From Lotus japonicus (Eukaryota; Streptophyta; Magnoliopsida; Fabales; Fabaceae): DNA of 64,000 bases. The stretch is from positions 3,660,501 through 3,724,500 of the forward strand of contig NC_080046.1 in NCBI RefSeq assembly GCF_012489685.1. The letters run 5' to 3'. This document shows positions 23,755-36,243 of this stretch, piece after piece; position 1 is the first letter of the stretch, and every line of letters begins with the position of its first letter. The notes beneath the pieces were generated by a model. It was not told the DNA's origin, ran no database searches, and was given only the letters and a program-made list of their open reading frames with translations. Both the position numbers and the translations under genes were made by a program.

Positions 23755-25879
23755 ATGAAAATGAAGAATCATAAGGAAGAAGTGCTGCCACTACTACCAG
23801 ACTGGTCGAAGATGCCAACAGAGATATTAGAGCAGGTTTGCAAGCTTCTAACGATTCCAAATCAGGCTCGATTCATTACCGTTTGCAAGAGCTGGCTATT
23901 TTCTAACACATCAAAGAAATCCAACCATTGGATCCCTGACGCGCCATGGCTTGTTAGTAACAATTGCACTAGCACACAATTTCAGGTAATGAATCTTGAT
24001 TTTGAAACATTGAAACTATACATACATCACATTTTTCTCTTTGTACCTCTTCTCACCATATCAAATCATATATCAAAAATCAAAATATTATATTTCAACA
24101 TGTGTCTCATGTCTTTGTTTTCCAAATGAAATAAAGTCATATCAATTTAGTATCAATGTATGTTTATAATTTTCGAATCCATGCTCACCAGGTATATTAT
24201 ATTTATTAATTGACATACTATATTTAATTGGTTGACGAGTGAGACAATGTATGATTTATATCTATCAGATACCTCTCTTCTCTTACTTTCGCTATCATTT
24301 AATTTTTGTGAAGTTGGGGTGTCTACTAAATATTTTTATTTAGGTCATAAGCACCACAAACGAGCAAGCATACAATATTTACAAACCCTTTAGCGCTTTG
24401 GAAAACACCTCAATTGTAGGATCTTCAAAAGGGTGGTTGATCCTCAGATCCGATCAAAATCTATACATCCTCAACCTCTTCTCGAAGCTTCGCCTTAACC
24501 TCCCTCCTATTAGAAAGATGCGATGTTTGCTCTGTTCCAAGGGTGATGATTGCTTTGGCATGCACACACCCTTAGCTTTCACAATTTCCATGTGTCCCAA
24601 CATGAACCCAACCTTAGTCGCAGTGGTCACTTACAAGGGCGACCTAGGATGGTGCATGGTGGGAGACACTACATGGAAAGGCTATCACACAAGTGATAAG
24701 TTCTACTCCAACGTGGTTTTTCATGATAAAAAGCTTTATGCTGTAGAACGAGGTGGTTTAAAGGTGAACATGTTCAAGTATGATCAAGGAGTTCTCGTTC
24801 AGGTTTGTCAAGAATTTTGCATGTTTCATTCAAATACAGTATTAAGTAATAATATATGTGTGTTGAAAATAAGTATGAGGCTGAAATTATTGTATTTAAG
24901 ACTAGTATCTTTAGCAATACATTTCAATTAGGTATTATTAATAATTTTATTTGATTAGAATTTAAATCTTTGATAAATAAGTTTATAGTCGGTATCTTAT
25001 AGATGATCAAATTTTATTTCTTTTAACATTAAATAATTAAATAATATCTTCTATTACCCCTTTTTTTCTTAAGTATATTTTATTATATAATTATTTTAAC
25101 TATTACACTATTTTTAATAATGTATTTCAAATTTTAAAAAATGTATGATCTTTAAATATAAATTTCTTAGAATTCAAATTAAATCAAATAATCAATTAAG
25201 AATCATTGACAGACATTTTTTTATAGAAAATTTAATTCTTTCTATACTTTCATATAAATAAGCCATTATATTTAAATGTTGTATTCACCCTCCTAATTTT
25301 CTCTTACTGGTATTGTTGGTTCCCTCTTTGCAGGTTGGTAGTGTGGAATCCACCAACCCGATTGAACATATCCCTGATTTCTCAAGACCCATTAGGTCCT
25401 ATTGCTTGACCGTTTACTTGGTGGAGTGCGGAGGAAAGGTTTATGTTGTGAAGAGATTTTCCGATGACACCAAATTTCATACACCAACTATAAACTTTAT
25501 TATTTTTGCGGTTGAAGAAAGTTGCTCCATGCCTCGGTTGGTGAAGGTGGAGAATTTGAATGATCATGTTTTGTTTGTGGCTAACCTCAACATTGAATGT
25601 CTTGATGCGAAGTATTGTCCAAAGTTTCAACGAGGCAGCGTATACTTCACTTGCTACTCTAAAAACTCCTTCACTACTGAAGTAGGAGTGTTTTCAATTT
25701 CAGATAAAACTATACATACTATTCCTCTCACTAATCCCCAGATGAACTCTCCATCAACAATTTGGATGATGCCCAGATTTTCATTTGAATGTAATTGTGA
25801 GGTGTGCACTTCAGCACCGTGGTATAGGCCAAGGGAATTGAGGAAAAGACACATATTGTGTAAAACTAGTGTTGCTTGA
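23755..25879 (+). CDS. F-box/DUF295 protein gene, three exons, right copy
   Basis: This is the mirror copy of the gene at 8257-10381. Exons are 23755-23985, 24344-24802 and 25334-25879, giving 411 residues with the same phase-0 GT-AG introns. The predicted role is the same: substrate receptor of an SCF ubiquitin ligase, with an N-terminal F-box and a DUF295/KIB-like C-terminal region. Differences from the left copy by my alignment are P/R, T/A, D/N, P/R, K/M, N/D and E/K, plus one silent change. No stop or frameshift is present. The Helitron now sits about 400 bases upstream of its start, so its promoter context differs from the left copy. Confidence 0.85.
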
Positions 25880-28790
25880 GTAGTGTTTGGATCTTATGGC
25901 AAAGTGAACTTCACAAAGTAATAATATATTTTTACTTGCATGTTCTAATTTACTAGCCAACAATTTTATAATGTATGTTTTTTAACTTATACATTATTTT
26001 AGTTCATTACATAGATAAAAATATGAATGTTGAGTTCATTACTGAGCGAACAATTAGTAGTTGAAGATACGAATAAAAATTATAAGATTGGTCTTAGATA
26101 CATTATAAGTAGGGATGTTAAATACATCCATTAACTCAGCATCCATCCAACCCATCCACAATGAATTTCATCCAACTGTAAAATGAAAATTAAATGGACA
26201 AATAATGACTTATCACTTAATTTATTGGATGCATACTTTTTCTTAATTTATTGAAATTCTTCATTAGACTCTTTAACATTAAGCAAATAGGTTAAATAAA
26301 TTAAACCTATCTCTTAGCTTAGTGGTAAGGCACTGATGTTGCAAGCATTTTGTTGGGGTTCAATCCCCACCCAAATGTTAGTTTTATTTTTTTAAAAAAA
26401 ATTCATAGGATGATTATGTGTTCGCTAGATAAAATGCTAAATGTGGAATTAACAGTCGTGCATACATGACATATCTTAGTCATCACATACCATGTCACTC
26501 TTTCGGTGAAACATAATCATTTTTTGACGGAGAAGTGACGAAAGGACCAAACGTGCAACGTCAAACACACAAGAAGGACCAAAATCGCTCGTTTTAAAAT
26601 ACAAGGACCGAATTCACACAATCACGATACTAAAGAGATCAAATGTGAAATTAACCCAAGTTAAAAATAATATCTAAGTATACTTTTACAAATTTTATTT
26701 TAAAAAATTACCTCTCCTCTCTCCCTCATTAGATCCAAGTTGCATCTAGCACAGTGATTGCACATAATATATTGTTAGTCGGTGGAAGAAAAGCATCACG
26801 ATGATTAGTTGAGAGAAAAAAGGATTTTTAAAAAATATTCAATTAATAATGAAATTGAAGTGTAATTTTTTTTATTCTTTTATCCTAAAAATAATTTTTT
26901 TCTTTTTATTAATATTCTTTCAAATGTTACGAAATTGGAAAAATCCTCACATTTCTCTCATTATTATTAAATTTTATGGTATTTCATTTAGATATTTTTA
27001 AATTGTGACTAAATTATTCTACTGATAAAACCAATGGTATTTTTTTATGGATTTTGCGTTGACTTTTTCACGCAACCAATTTTTGTGAGTTTTCCTATAG
27101 ATATTTTTTGCAAATTTTTTTGTTGGAAAAGTTCCAAAGATAATTTAGTGTTCATTGTGATTTTTCATATTTTAAATTTACATGAAGAACTTCAAATCTG
27201 CAAGAAAATTTAAAAGGATTTTCCGCAAAAAAACACTCGTATGAAAAATCTGTAGGAAATAAGCATATTTTTAGTATTGTCTGTTCCCTCCAACTCTTCA
27301 CCTCACTTTCCGTTTTGGAGAACTTAGTTATGATAGTAGAAAAGGAAAGCTTCTATACTCTTTTTTAAGGTACTTTTAATTTGATCAGTTTCACACACGT
27401 ATGTTCAATGTATATAAATGACTGAAGGAACTTTTATTTATAGGTTCGGTGTTTGTGTTAATTAGGAGTCTCTTCCAGTGTAAGGGAAGTCCTTTATGTG
27501 AAGCTTCTGAATGTACGATTGGCTTGGATTCGTGGTGTTTAAGTATGAATCTCGACCCTTTGCCAAGTCGGTCGACACTTTGCATGTCATGCTAGGGTGG
27601 TCCATTCCTAGACCGCAAAGTCTCTTCTTAAAAGCATAACCTAGTGAGTAGGCTATGACAGCGTCAGATCATATGCCTTTTAGGAATCCCCCATCTTGGT
27701 GTGTCATTGTTGACATGTCAAGCTTATGGCCTTTTCCGAGATCCCTTTGGGCTGTCTAAGGTATCTTTTTCAGGCATTGCCTGCTAATTTCCAAAGCTAC
27801 AATTAGTTTTGTTTTGTCCGTGCATAGAGCCTCTTGGGAAACTTTAGCGTTTGATGCTCAGTCTTATTTTATCTTTCTAGCTTCTGTTCTAATGTCACTT
27901 GATAAATTTCATTTTAAAAAGGACTTAAGTGAAATCTTTCTCTTTTTCCAATCCTTTGAAGAAGATATTTCCATACTAGGATTACAGACACTTGCAACCT
28001 GATTTCACGCCTCACTTCCTAACCGCTTCCCATGTTTCCTCTTTTTAAGCCAAGTATGAACAATTTCAAACTTTTGCCTCAAGTTTTGAATTTCGAAAAA
28101 TGGTTTTCCTATAACTTTCAAAATTGAAAGGTTTTGAGGAGGACTATATTTTCTTCTCTTCTTTCCTTTCTTGATTCCTTACTTCAAATTATTTCAGATC
28201 CATGAAAGATTCCTTCCCCTGCAAAGGATTATGACCTAATTTCCTCTTTATATAGCTTGGACTCTTTTTCGAGTTATCAGTCTAGATCCTACTTGGTGCA
28301 ATTAAGACGATATGTCCCACGGAGATCTCTTCTCCTCTTTTCTTTATTTTCAATCCTACAATTTATTCTTAGATGACGCACAATGGCAAGCTGGTTACCC
28401 CTACCTCAGAGTTGAAATGGGTAGACATAGAGATTCGATCTACATGTTGTCGATACAACTCGATAAAGGATATTGGTAACCTTTCAAATGCAAACCTTTT
28501 CAACTTCATCTTGTTTCTTGGGGCACAGTGAAGGGATTCTCACCCATCATGTAACCGCTTTATGCTTGTTACCTCAATACTAGTACAGTAAAGAATATAT
28601 GTAAACATTGTATGTATAGGTATGTGTATGCGTGTGATACATGTATATATTGTTAACTTCAAACGATGAATACATCGTCTATCATATTTTGAATGATAAC
28701 AATTTTCAAGAGCATAAGTGAGTTGGTTGAACATTTCATTTAAACTTCATTTCAAGAGTTAACCTTTACGCTTCACATCCCCATCGTCTG
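25880..28790. other. Mirror of the left-arm repeat-derived DNA
   Basis: This is the reverse of 5350-8256. It includes the tRNA-like sequence at 26306-26376, the dispersed repeat at about 26690-27240 and LTR-like promoter motifs near 27430 and 28250. No gene is supported. Confidence 0.5.
26306..26376 (+). repeat. tRNA-like sequence, right arm
   Basis: Copy of the tRNA-like repeat at 7762-7832, with the same A-box-like and B-box-like motifs and T-stem. Confidence 0.5.
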
Positions 28791-29210
28791 ATGACAACAG
28801 GACAATACCAGAAGATGTCAGCAAAGCATAAGTTGAAGACGTTCAAGGCATCGTATGAACAAGAGAAGATAAGAGTCATCAAGATAGAAGACAGTCGAGA
28901 CAAGACAATAAAGGTCAAAGCTGCAAAGATGACTCAAGCAAATAAAAAGTCAAATCTGCAATGTTTTCTAATGAAGAAAAGAGAAGAACGTTTGAAGAAA
29001 GAAGAAGAGTCAGAGCTTCAGAACCATAACTATGCAAGATATATTCAAGCTGACAGATCGTCTGAGAAGACCGTGATTAAAGAAGATCTACATCGTCTAT
29101 CTCAAAGGATGAAGCAATGTCTAAAGAAAGAGCGGCACATTCAAATTGAAAGCTCTCTGACATTGTTGAAAGAGAAAGTCAAGTGCAATAGATCACGTGA
29201 TACCTCATAA
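28791..29210 (+). CDS. Hypothetical charged 139-aa protein, right arm
   Basis: This is identical in sequence to the left-arm ORF at 4930-5349 as far as I can see. It is Lys/Glu-rich with no recognised domain. It is followed on the same strand by LTR-like sequence (29211-30137), so it is probably retroelement-derived. Confidence 0.35.
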   Translation: MTTGQYQKMSAKHKLKTFKASYEQEKIRVIKIEDSRDKTIKVKAAKMTQANKKSNLQCFLMKKREERLKKEEESELQNHNYARYIQADRSSEKTVIKEDLHRLSQRMKQCLKKERHIQIESSLTLLKEKVKCNRSRDTS

Positions 29211-30137
29211 ATCTCTTTTATCAAGGAAACAAGCACAACGTTGTCACCATCAGAGTTTCCTCTTTCTCTCACTAAATGGCTGGATCGCAGCTGTTGATGC
29301 TACCAACCAACTGACAAGATACATTTTGTAGCAATTGGGTTCAACAAAGGACACAATGCATTTAATGCACCTAACAAGAAGACCACTTGATCCAACGACT
29401 AGTACTCAAGAAGCTCTACACGCTCCAACGACTCTCATCATATCCAAGAAGCTCTTGCAGTATAAAAGTGAGCTAGAAACTTGGAGATTTTCAGAGCCAA
29501 GAAACTGAGCTAGAACTTTCAACCAAGTCAAAAAAATCTTCTTCAACCAAGAAAGAAGCAACCTCAAAGAAAAAGCTTAAGAGTCAAACCTTTTAGCCAT
29601 CGCCTGCTTCAAAGAGAGATATCCTTAAGAGTCAAATTTTCATATCCAACTTTCTCTAGATCAAAGAACACAAAGTATACCCAAAGTCAAATCCTCAAAC
29701 ACTTTGTAGTTCCAAAGATTTGTAATTTTTACAATCCCTCTTGTGAGAAGAGTTCCCTGTAGAGTCAAACGATCCTGAAGAAGATCTTAGGAGAAGTTCT
29801 GAAGAATACTTGTTGAGGGAAGAGTCCTGTTTAATACTCGTTAGGAGAAGTCTTATAGAATACTTGTTGGGAGAAGTCATGTCTAATACTTGTTGTAGGA
29901 GAAGTCCTTGATACTTGACAGTGGAAATCTTGGTGAAGCAAGGGACTGGGCGTAGCCTCATCGTTTGTGGGTGAACAAGGATATTTTGTTGCGTGCTTAT
30001 CGTCTACTCTTTCTCTTTTTATATCCGCTGCTCTAAATGGTTGCGAAAACCTTTTCATAAACTTATAATCGCTTAGAAAAACTCTGATTTTAACTGAACA
30101 CAATTCAAACCCCCCATTTCTTGTGTTACTCTTCCAA
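29211..30137 (+). repeat. Truncated LTR-like sequence, right arm
   Basis: Mirror of 4003-4929: a TATAAAAG promoter-like motif near 29462, a C-run near 30110 and a CA end beside a TA microsatellite (about 30142-30178). Confidence 0.45.
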
Positions 30138-30138
30138 T

Positions 30139-30180
<42 letters not shown>

Positions 30181-30270
30181 TAGAGAGAGAGAATAGAAAT
30201 TGATTCACAAGCATTGAAGTTGACTATAACATCGAGGGGAACAATTATGATAACAAGTACCAAAGACTTG

Positions 30271-31481
30271 TGAAGGTATGAAAAACGGTAGAAAGGGGGG
30301 GTTTGAATAACGTTTTCAAGATAAAACTTCCACCTTAAAGATTTTGGCAAATCTTTTGAAACAAACTATGTGCTAAAGATAAGAGATAGAAAAGCACACA
30401 AGGATTTTATCCTGGTTCACTTGATAAATCACTCAAGCTAATCCAGTCCACCCGTTAAGGTGATTTCTTCCTTCTTAGAATGAAGGCAATCCACTAATCA
30501 GGTATGTGTTACAACTGCACTTGAAACCTACAAGTGACTAACAATACACTGACTTAGCTCACACTAAGGTTCACTCTCTTAGTCTTCTCTAGGATCCGAT
30601 CAACCTTGATCTCCTAAAGGAAAACTATACAACTGTATATGAAGTTCTTGTTTACAAAGAAAGTGCTTCTAAAAAGCTTATAGTAAACACAATGAAATTC
30701 AGGATGAAAGAAAGCTTAGAAGGATTTGAATATTTCTTGCGCGTGTGTGAATGCTTCTAGCCGCTTCTTTCAATCTTCAGCCTCTATTTATACTCCAAGC
30801 ATTAGGGTTGAACGTTGCATGGAAATGCTACCGTTGGAGGGCAGTTCTGGAAATTCCAGCTTCTGCTGTGGCTGAGGATGTTAGGTAGGTCGTCAGGATA
30901 GTACACTTTGCTTTTGTACTTTGGATAGTGACTTGACCTTAACCTCGTAGACTTCTGATCAGAGGAGCGCTTCGTATAGGAACTTGTGAAGCTGATTGAT
31001 CAGAGTCAGAGGGAAGCTTGGATCCTCTGACCGTTGTACCTTCTGATCTTCACTTCAGAGGATCAGTACATGGTCTTCAGAGCCAGTTGCTTCTGGACTT
31101 CAGAGTCTTCACTCTTCAGAGTCTGGATCGTCAGAGTCTTCTACACCATCAGAGCTTCTGAGCCTTCAGAGTCTTTTGGTTGTCAGATCTTCTAGATCAT
31201 CAGAGCTTTAAGTGAGCTGAGTCCTTATCAGAGCTTGATTTACTTCAGATCTTCTGAAGCTTTTCCACTGTTCAGAGTGAACATGGAGAATGCGAAAGCG
31301 TTGCTTGGGTCACTCTTTAAGCATAGTGCTTCTGATTCGTGTGAGATGAAATAGAGGTCAAAGCCTGTAAATAGCACACTCAGAAAAACACGTTAGAGTA
31401 CCACAATTGTTCATATCAAAAGGTTAACATGTAATCATCAAAACATAGAGTTGTACTACTAGATCAAAACTTGATCTTACA
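30271..31481 (-). repeat. 3' LTR of the Copia element
   Basis: Partner of 41216-42429. The target duplication ACTTG lies immediately outside at 30266-30270. A TATTTATA promoter motif lies near 30785. Confidence 0.95.
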
Positions 31482-31482
31482 A

Positions 31483-31495
31483 TCTCCTCCTTTTT
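31483..31495 (-). other. Polypurine tract
   Basis: On the element strand AAAAAGGAGGAGA lies one base before the 3' LTR, as expected for the plus-strand primer. Confidence 0.85.
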
Positions 31496-32220
31496 GATGA
31501 TGACAAAACTAAGAATTTTGATGAACAATTCTTAAACAATAAACTGAATTCACTCAGAGTTTAGGGATATAGAATAAGACTTATCCTGATGTGAATAGTT
31601 TATCTTGCTCATTCTGAATTCAAGTCACCGCTTGATTCTGAGCTTAGCTCCCCCTGAATCTAATAGTTGATGAAAACGTTAGAAAAGTCTAGATTCTGAG
31701 CTAAATAAAATAAGAGTTCAGAGTGAAAAACTTATGACATAGATGAAATAAAATAATCAGAGCGCATAAGTAATCAGAGTCAATGGACAGGGTATCAGAG
31801 TCTTGGGTATCAGAGTCAAACTAAAATCACTTCAGAAGAAGTGAAATGTATTCCTTGTATTTGCCCAGTGACACATCTATGGTCATAAAGGTGGAACTCT
31901 TAAATTCTCCAAAAGAAAAATAAATCACACTAACACAGCTTACACATCAAAAACTGGGTGTACTCCCCCTTTTTGTCATAAGCAAAAAGCATGGGGTGTG
32001 AAAAACTTAGCTTGAAGTACAAGGTACCCCCCCTTAGAGAAGGTCTAAGTTTGAAGAAAAATAAAACGATGCATGAACCAGAGTTAGGCGAATTAAAGAG
32101 AAGAGTTAATGCAAAAGAAGAACGTTTACCACCGGCCAGGGGAGTAAAGAAAAGGGTCAGTTACCAAGAACTTAACCTCGAGAAACTGTAGGAGCATTAA
32201 CTTTCAGAGAGAAAGTGAAG
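31496..32220. other. Copia 3' untranslated region
   Basis: Noncoding sequence between the antisense ORF and the polypurine tract, with scattered TCAGAG-type repeats. A TA microsatellite lies at about 32753-32780, downstream of the antisense ORF. Confidence 0.6.
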
Positions 32221-32233
32221 CCTATATAAAGCG

Positions 32234-32671
32234 ATGGAGAAAAAGGGTAAGCTTCACAACTTGATCAATTCCAAAAGAATGGCATCATACAAGAGAGCAC
32301 TTGAAGAGCTCAGAAGGAAGGCCTTTGAGGAGGACTTGTTCCTGAACATAAGGCATCCAGAGGGTACAACGACCATTGCAGAGCTGACAAGGACACTGCT
32401 TGAGGAGGACCTTCGTCCAGAGCTGAAGAACGACTTGAAGGAATTTCTTGCCTTCGTGGAAGAAGTTCAAGAACTCAGCCTGCTAGAGCTGAGGCTACTG
32501 GAGGAGAAGGACACGATAGAAAGGAAACTCAAGACAACAGAAGATATTCTAGAGAGGAATGAGCTGATCGTCAAACTCAACAACATCCAATATTCGCTGG
32601 ATCGGTTGGAGAAAGAGAGGTCAAAGCAGCGCCAAGAGTGCAGAAGAATGAGGAAGGATCCTCCATTCTAG
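32234..32671 (+). CDS. Antisense ORF inside the Copia element
   Basis: A 145-residue frame runs opposite to the element, between the env-like ORF and the 3' LTR. It is rich in Glu, Lys and Leu, strongly suggesting coiled coil, and has no recognised domain. A TATA-like box (CTATATAAAG) lies at 32222-32231. Because a start site would fall about 30 bases downstream, the ATG at 32279 (MASYKRALEEL, about 130 residues) is a better start than 32234. Antisense accessory ORFs are known in some plant LTR retrotransposon lineages. A shorter upstream frame (31991-32191) has no support. Confidence 0.45.
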   Translation: MEKKGKLHNLINSKRMASYKRALEELRRKAFEEDLFLNIRHPEGTTTIAELTRTLLEEDLRPELKNDLKEFLAFVEEVQELSLLELRLLEEKDTIERKLKTTEDILERNELIVKLNNIQYSLDRLEKERSKQRQECRRMRKDPPF

Positions 32672-32748
32672 ACTTTAGGAAAAAAAGAAAATGTATGATG
32701 TAAGCATAAAGATTATGAATAAAGAAAAATTTTTTCAAACACAATGTG

Positions 32749-32785
<37 letters not shown>

Positions 32786-32894
32786 AAGATAAACAGTAAC
32801 GAACAAAGCAGAATAACTAAAGTAACTTAAAGAAGATAATAAAAAGAAGTTAAAATAAAACTAAGTTAAGAGGGAAAACGAAGAGATCCTAAGA

Positions 32895-35798
32895 CTAGGG
32901 TTTATCAGTGCGACGCAGAAGTTCCATCATCATTTGCTTCATGTCCTGTAGCATAGACTCATGAGTATCAAGACGTTGTTCCATGAGGTCGAGTCTGGAC
33001 GAGCTTGACTGTGTGGAGCTGGAAGGAACATTCTGAGCAGCTTGATGAGCTGGAATGGAAGCAGAAGCAGCAGGAGTAAAAACCACTGGTGCAAGTGCTT
33101 GGAATCTAAGGGCTTCAGCTTCAGCTTCAAGTCTTTCTGCCTCTAATCTTTCTTGTTCAGCTTGAGCTGCTGCTTGACGTGCAGCTTCATCTGCTTGTGC
33201 TTGCTTTCTTCTGGTCTCTTCAATAACTTCAAGGAGCTTGTGTCTTTGTTGTTGTTCATGAAGAGCTACTCTTCTTGCAAACCTCTGCTTGGCAGCTACT
33301 ATCCTCTGATCCCTTTCAGCAATAAGATGACTCATCATAGCAGGAACCTGAGCAACTAACCAAGTACTCAGATTATTCCATTCCTCAGCAACAGAGTCAG
33401 GATCCTCACTCAGATCAGTATGACCTTTGACGTTGCGAATCATCAGTGAAGCTTCATGATTAAAAACACTGATGCACTCAGAGAGAGAGGTTGGTCTTAC
33501 GTGAGTGTAGGGAATAATGGATAGGTTTGTTTCAGGAGAGGTTGGGTGGTTGCTGCTGTTTGCTTCAGAGACACCTTGAGGAGAACCAATGTTAAACATG
33601 TGAGCATTTGGTTCAGAGGTTCCAAGGTGAGGTTCAGAGGTCTCAACCAGAGGATGTGGTGATCTAACCGAGGAGTGGTTAGACACAGAGTGGTCTGGTT
33701 CTGGTTGAAGTGGCTCTTGATGGACAGGCTCGGATTGAGTTTGTGGAGCCAAAGGGTCTGCCTCATGTAAAGGGTTAGCCAGGATAGGTTCATCTGGGTC
33801 AACTAGACGTTCAGGTCTAGGTCCAGGATATCTCCTAGGGCTTGGACATGTGAGATAGTACTCAGAAATAGAAGACACTTTTTCTTTCCTAACTTCCATA
33901 AATTTACGAACGGATTCAGAGTTGTTGGAAGGTGAGGAATCAGCAACATTGGTTGGGAATGATACAGGAGTATAGGCAGTTGAAGAATCTGTATCAGTGG
34001 TTCTGGCAGCAGGATGTTCTGATGCTCTGGGGACAGAGTGATTAGACGTTCTGGGTTCTTGTTCTGATTGGACAGGAATTGTAAGTTCAGGTCCAGAGGG
34101 TTCAAGAATAATGGGGTCAGAGGTTAAAGGATTGTATTGAATGGTAATGGGTGAGGTTGGATCGGAGGGTCCGGTTGGCTGGTTCGGAAGCATGTTCCAA
34201 AGAGGTGCTTCGTTTGGAGAGGGTTGGAAAAATGAAGATCTTGGGGAATGTGGTGGAGATGTGGCTTGGACAGCAGGTTGAGACTCTGGGATAGGAGTGA
34301 GTTGGTTGGTTGTGCGTTTGAGGAGGGTAGAAATGGGAAGTGCATCAATAGAATTTAGATCATCATCAGATTCAATGATAGCAGACTTACTTGATGATCG
34401 CACTGATGATCGAGTCACTCTGGAAGGAGTTTCAATCCTTCTGACCACTTGAGCAACTGGTTCCACCCTGGTAAGCTTCACCACGAGTCGGACTTGCTTC
34501 TTCCTCTTTGGTGGAGGGGGACCACCATCATTATCACCATCATTACCACCATCTGGCTTGGTGGTTTCATCATGTTTCCTCTTGGGCTGGTCAGCCTTCT
34601 TCCTCTTCGTCAGAGGGACATCAGATTCCTCAGAGGATTCTTCTAAGACCATCTTCCTCTGAGCTTTCCTCTTGGGAGGAGAGTCAAACTCTTGAGCTGG
34701 TGGCAGTCTTCTGAAGAATTCATCTAAATCAATTTCAAAGCCTTGAGCCCTTAGGTCTTCAACATAGCACCTAATAGCTTCAGGGTTGTTTGCCTGTGTC
34801 CACAGAGGATAGTCATTCAGAGGCACCCTTCTCTGTCTGATTTCAGCAGATGTATCTTCATGAGCTGGGGCAATTTTCTTCTATACCAAACCCATCTTCT
34901 TCAGAGAATTGGCAGTGAAGACATCACTGACAATGGTGGTCAGATCCTCTATGCATCCATCATTGACCAGATCTTGCACAAGGTTGCTCTCAATGAAGAG
35001 ATCTGATAGCAATCTCCCAAAGGGGATATATTTGATTGCTGACTTGATAGAGGCAGTAGTTCTGGACTTCTTGATACACTCCTTCAAGTAAGAGAACAGG
35101 AAGTAGGGAAGGCAGATCTTCTGCTTGTCTTGGATGAAAAACAACATCGCCTTCTGGCTTAAGTTGATGTAATCTGGGGAACTGCCATTTGGCCTCTGGT
35201 TGATACAGTGCAGCAGAATCTTGTGCCAGATTCTGAGCTTAGGATGAAGATCCATCACCTTGTAATCGGTCTTGCCCGGTTTGTAATTTGTGTAAAGGGC
35301 CTTGTTGGTCTCTTCCTTTGTCTTGGGTTTCAACTTGGATTCAGTCAGTTGAAATCTGTACCCAGTTCCAGTATGTGCACCCAGCAGATTCACAATAGAT
35401 TTCTCTGTGATGATTATCCTTCTTCCAGCTATGTAAGAAACCACCTGAGTATCATCGCAGTCGGCGTGTTTCCAAAATTCCTTGACCAATTTGTCATAAA
35501 TTGGTCCTCTGAGCCTGTTGAAATATTCTTCCCATCCCTGAACTTGAACTTCGGGACGAAGATCATACCCATGTGCAGCAATGTTGTCCAGGTCGAATCT
35601 CCATTCAGCAAGCACTTGGAGTTCTTCCGGAGCAAACACGCAGTGAACGGCACAGCCTCGTTCTGCAATCGGAACTATCTGCCCTTGACCTTGACCTTGA
35701 TCAGGAGCTTCAGGACCCATTTGGCCTGTAGCTTGACCCACTACCATGTGAGGGAACCTGGTTGCTTCGGCAGCTTCGTTTCTGGTTTGTCTCACCAT
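32895..35798 (-). pseudogene. Sirevirus 3' ORF (putative env-like / plant-transposon domain), interrupted
   Basis: Two frames in the same phase (35798-34881 and 34826-32895) form one 968-codon ORF broken by a single TAG at 34881-34883. The first 305 residues match the putative plant transposon protein type, with REFWKHADCDDTQVVSYIAG-like sequence at about residues 108-130. The second part is disordered: Pro/Ser/Thr-rich, with basic KRK clusters near its start and a coiled coil near its end. Such ORFs follow pol in SIRE/Maximus elements and have been called envelope-like; the function is unproven. I see no signal peptide at the start. A GA microsatellite (about 35848-35869) lies just upstream. 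Confidence 0.75.
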
Positions 35799-36243
35799 CT
35801 TGAGCGGTTGAGGGTTTTGGGTAGAAGATGAAGATGATGAATAGAGAGAGAGAGAGAGAGAGAGAGATCGTGGGTAAAAGGTTTAGAAAAACTAAAGAGA
35901 GAGATAGAGTAAAACCGAGAGTGTAGGGGATCGTGTGTGTATAGTGGGTTTTGACAAATAACCGTTGTTGATTCAAAAAGCAAATTAAAATCAACGGTTA
36001 AAAATTAAAGACATCATAGTAACAGTAAATACACGTATCACTCACAGGAGAGAAGCACATCAACACACATTATGACAGACTGTCACACAGGCACGAGGAA
36101 CTATGCATCAGAGATACTGACACATGTTTACTGTCTCAATTTCAGAGTCAGCACCAATGGGTACATACACTCTGATATGGTTACCTTCTGGACTAGACAT
36201 CTTCTGATCAAGAAGTATCATAGTCAGAGGTTCTGATCCATCT

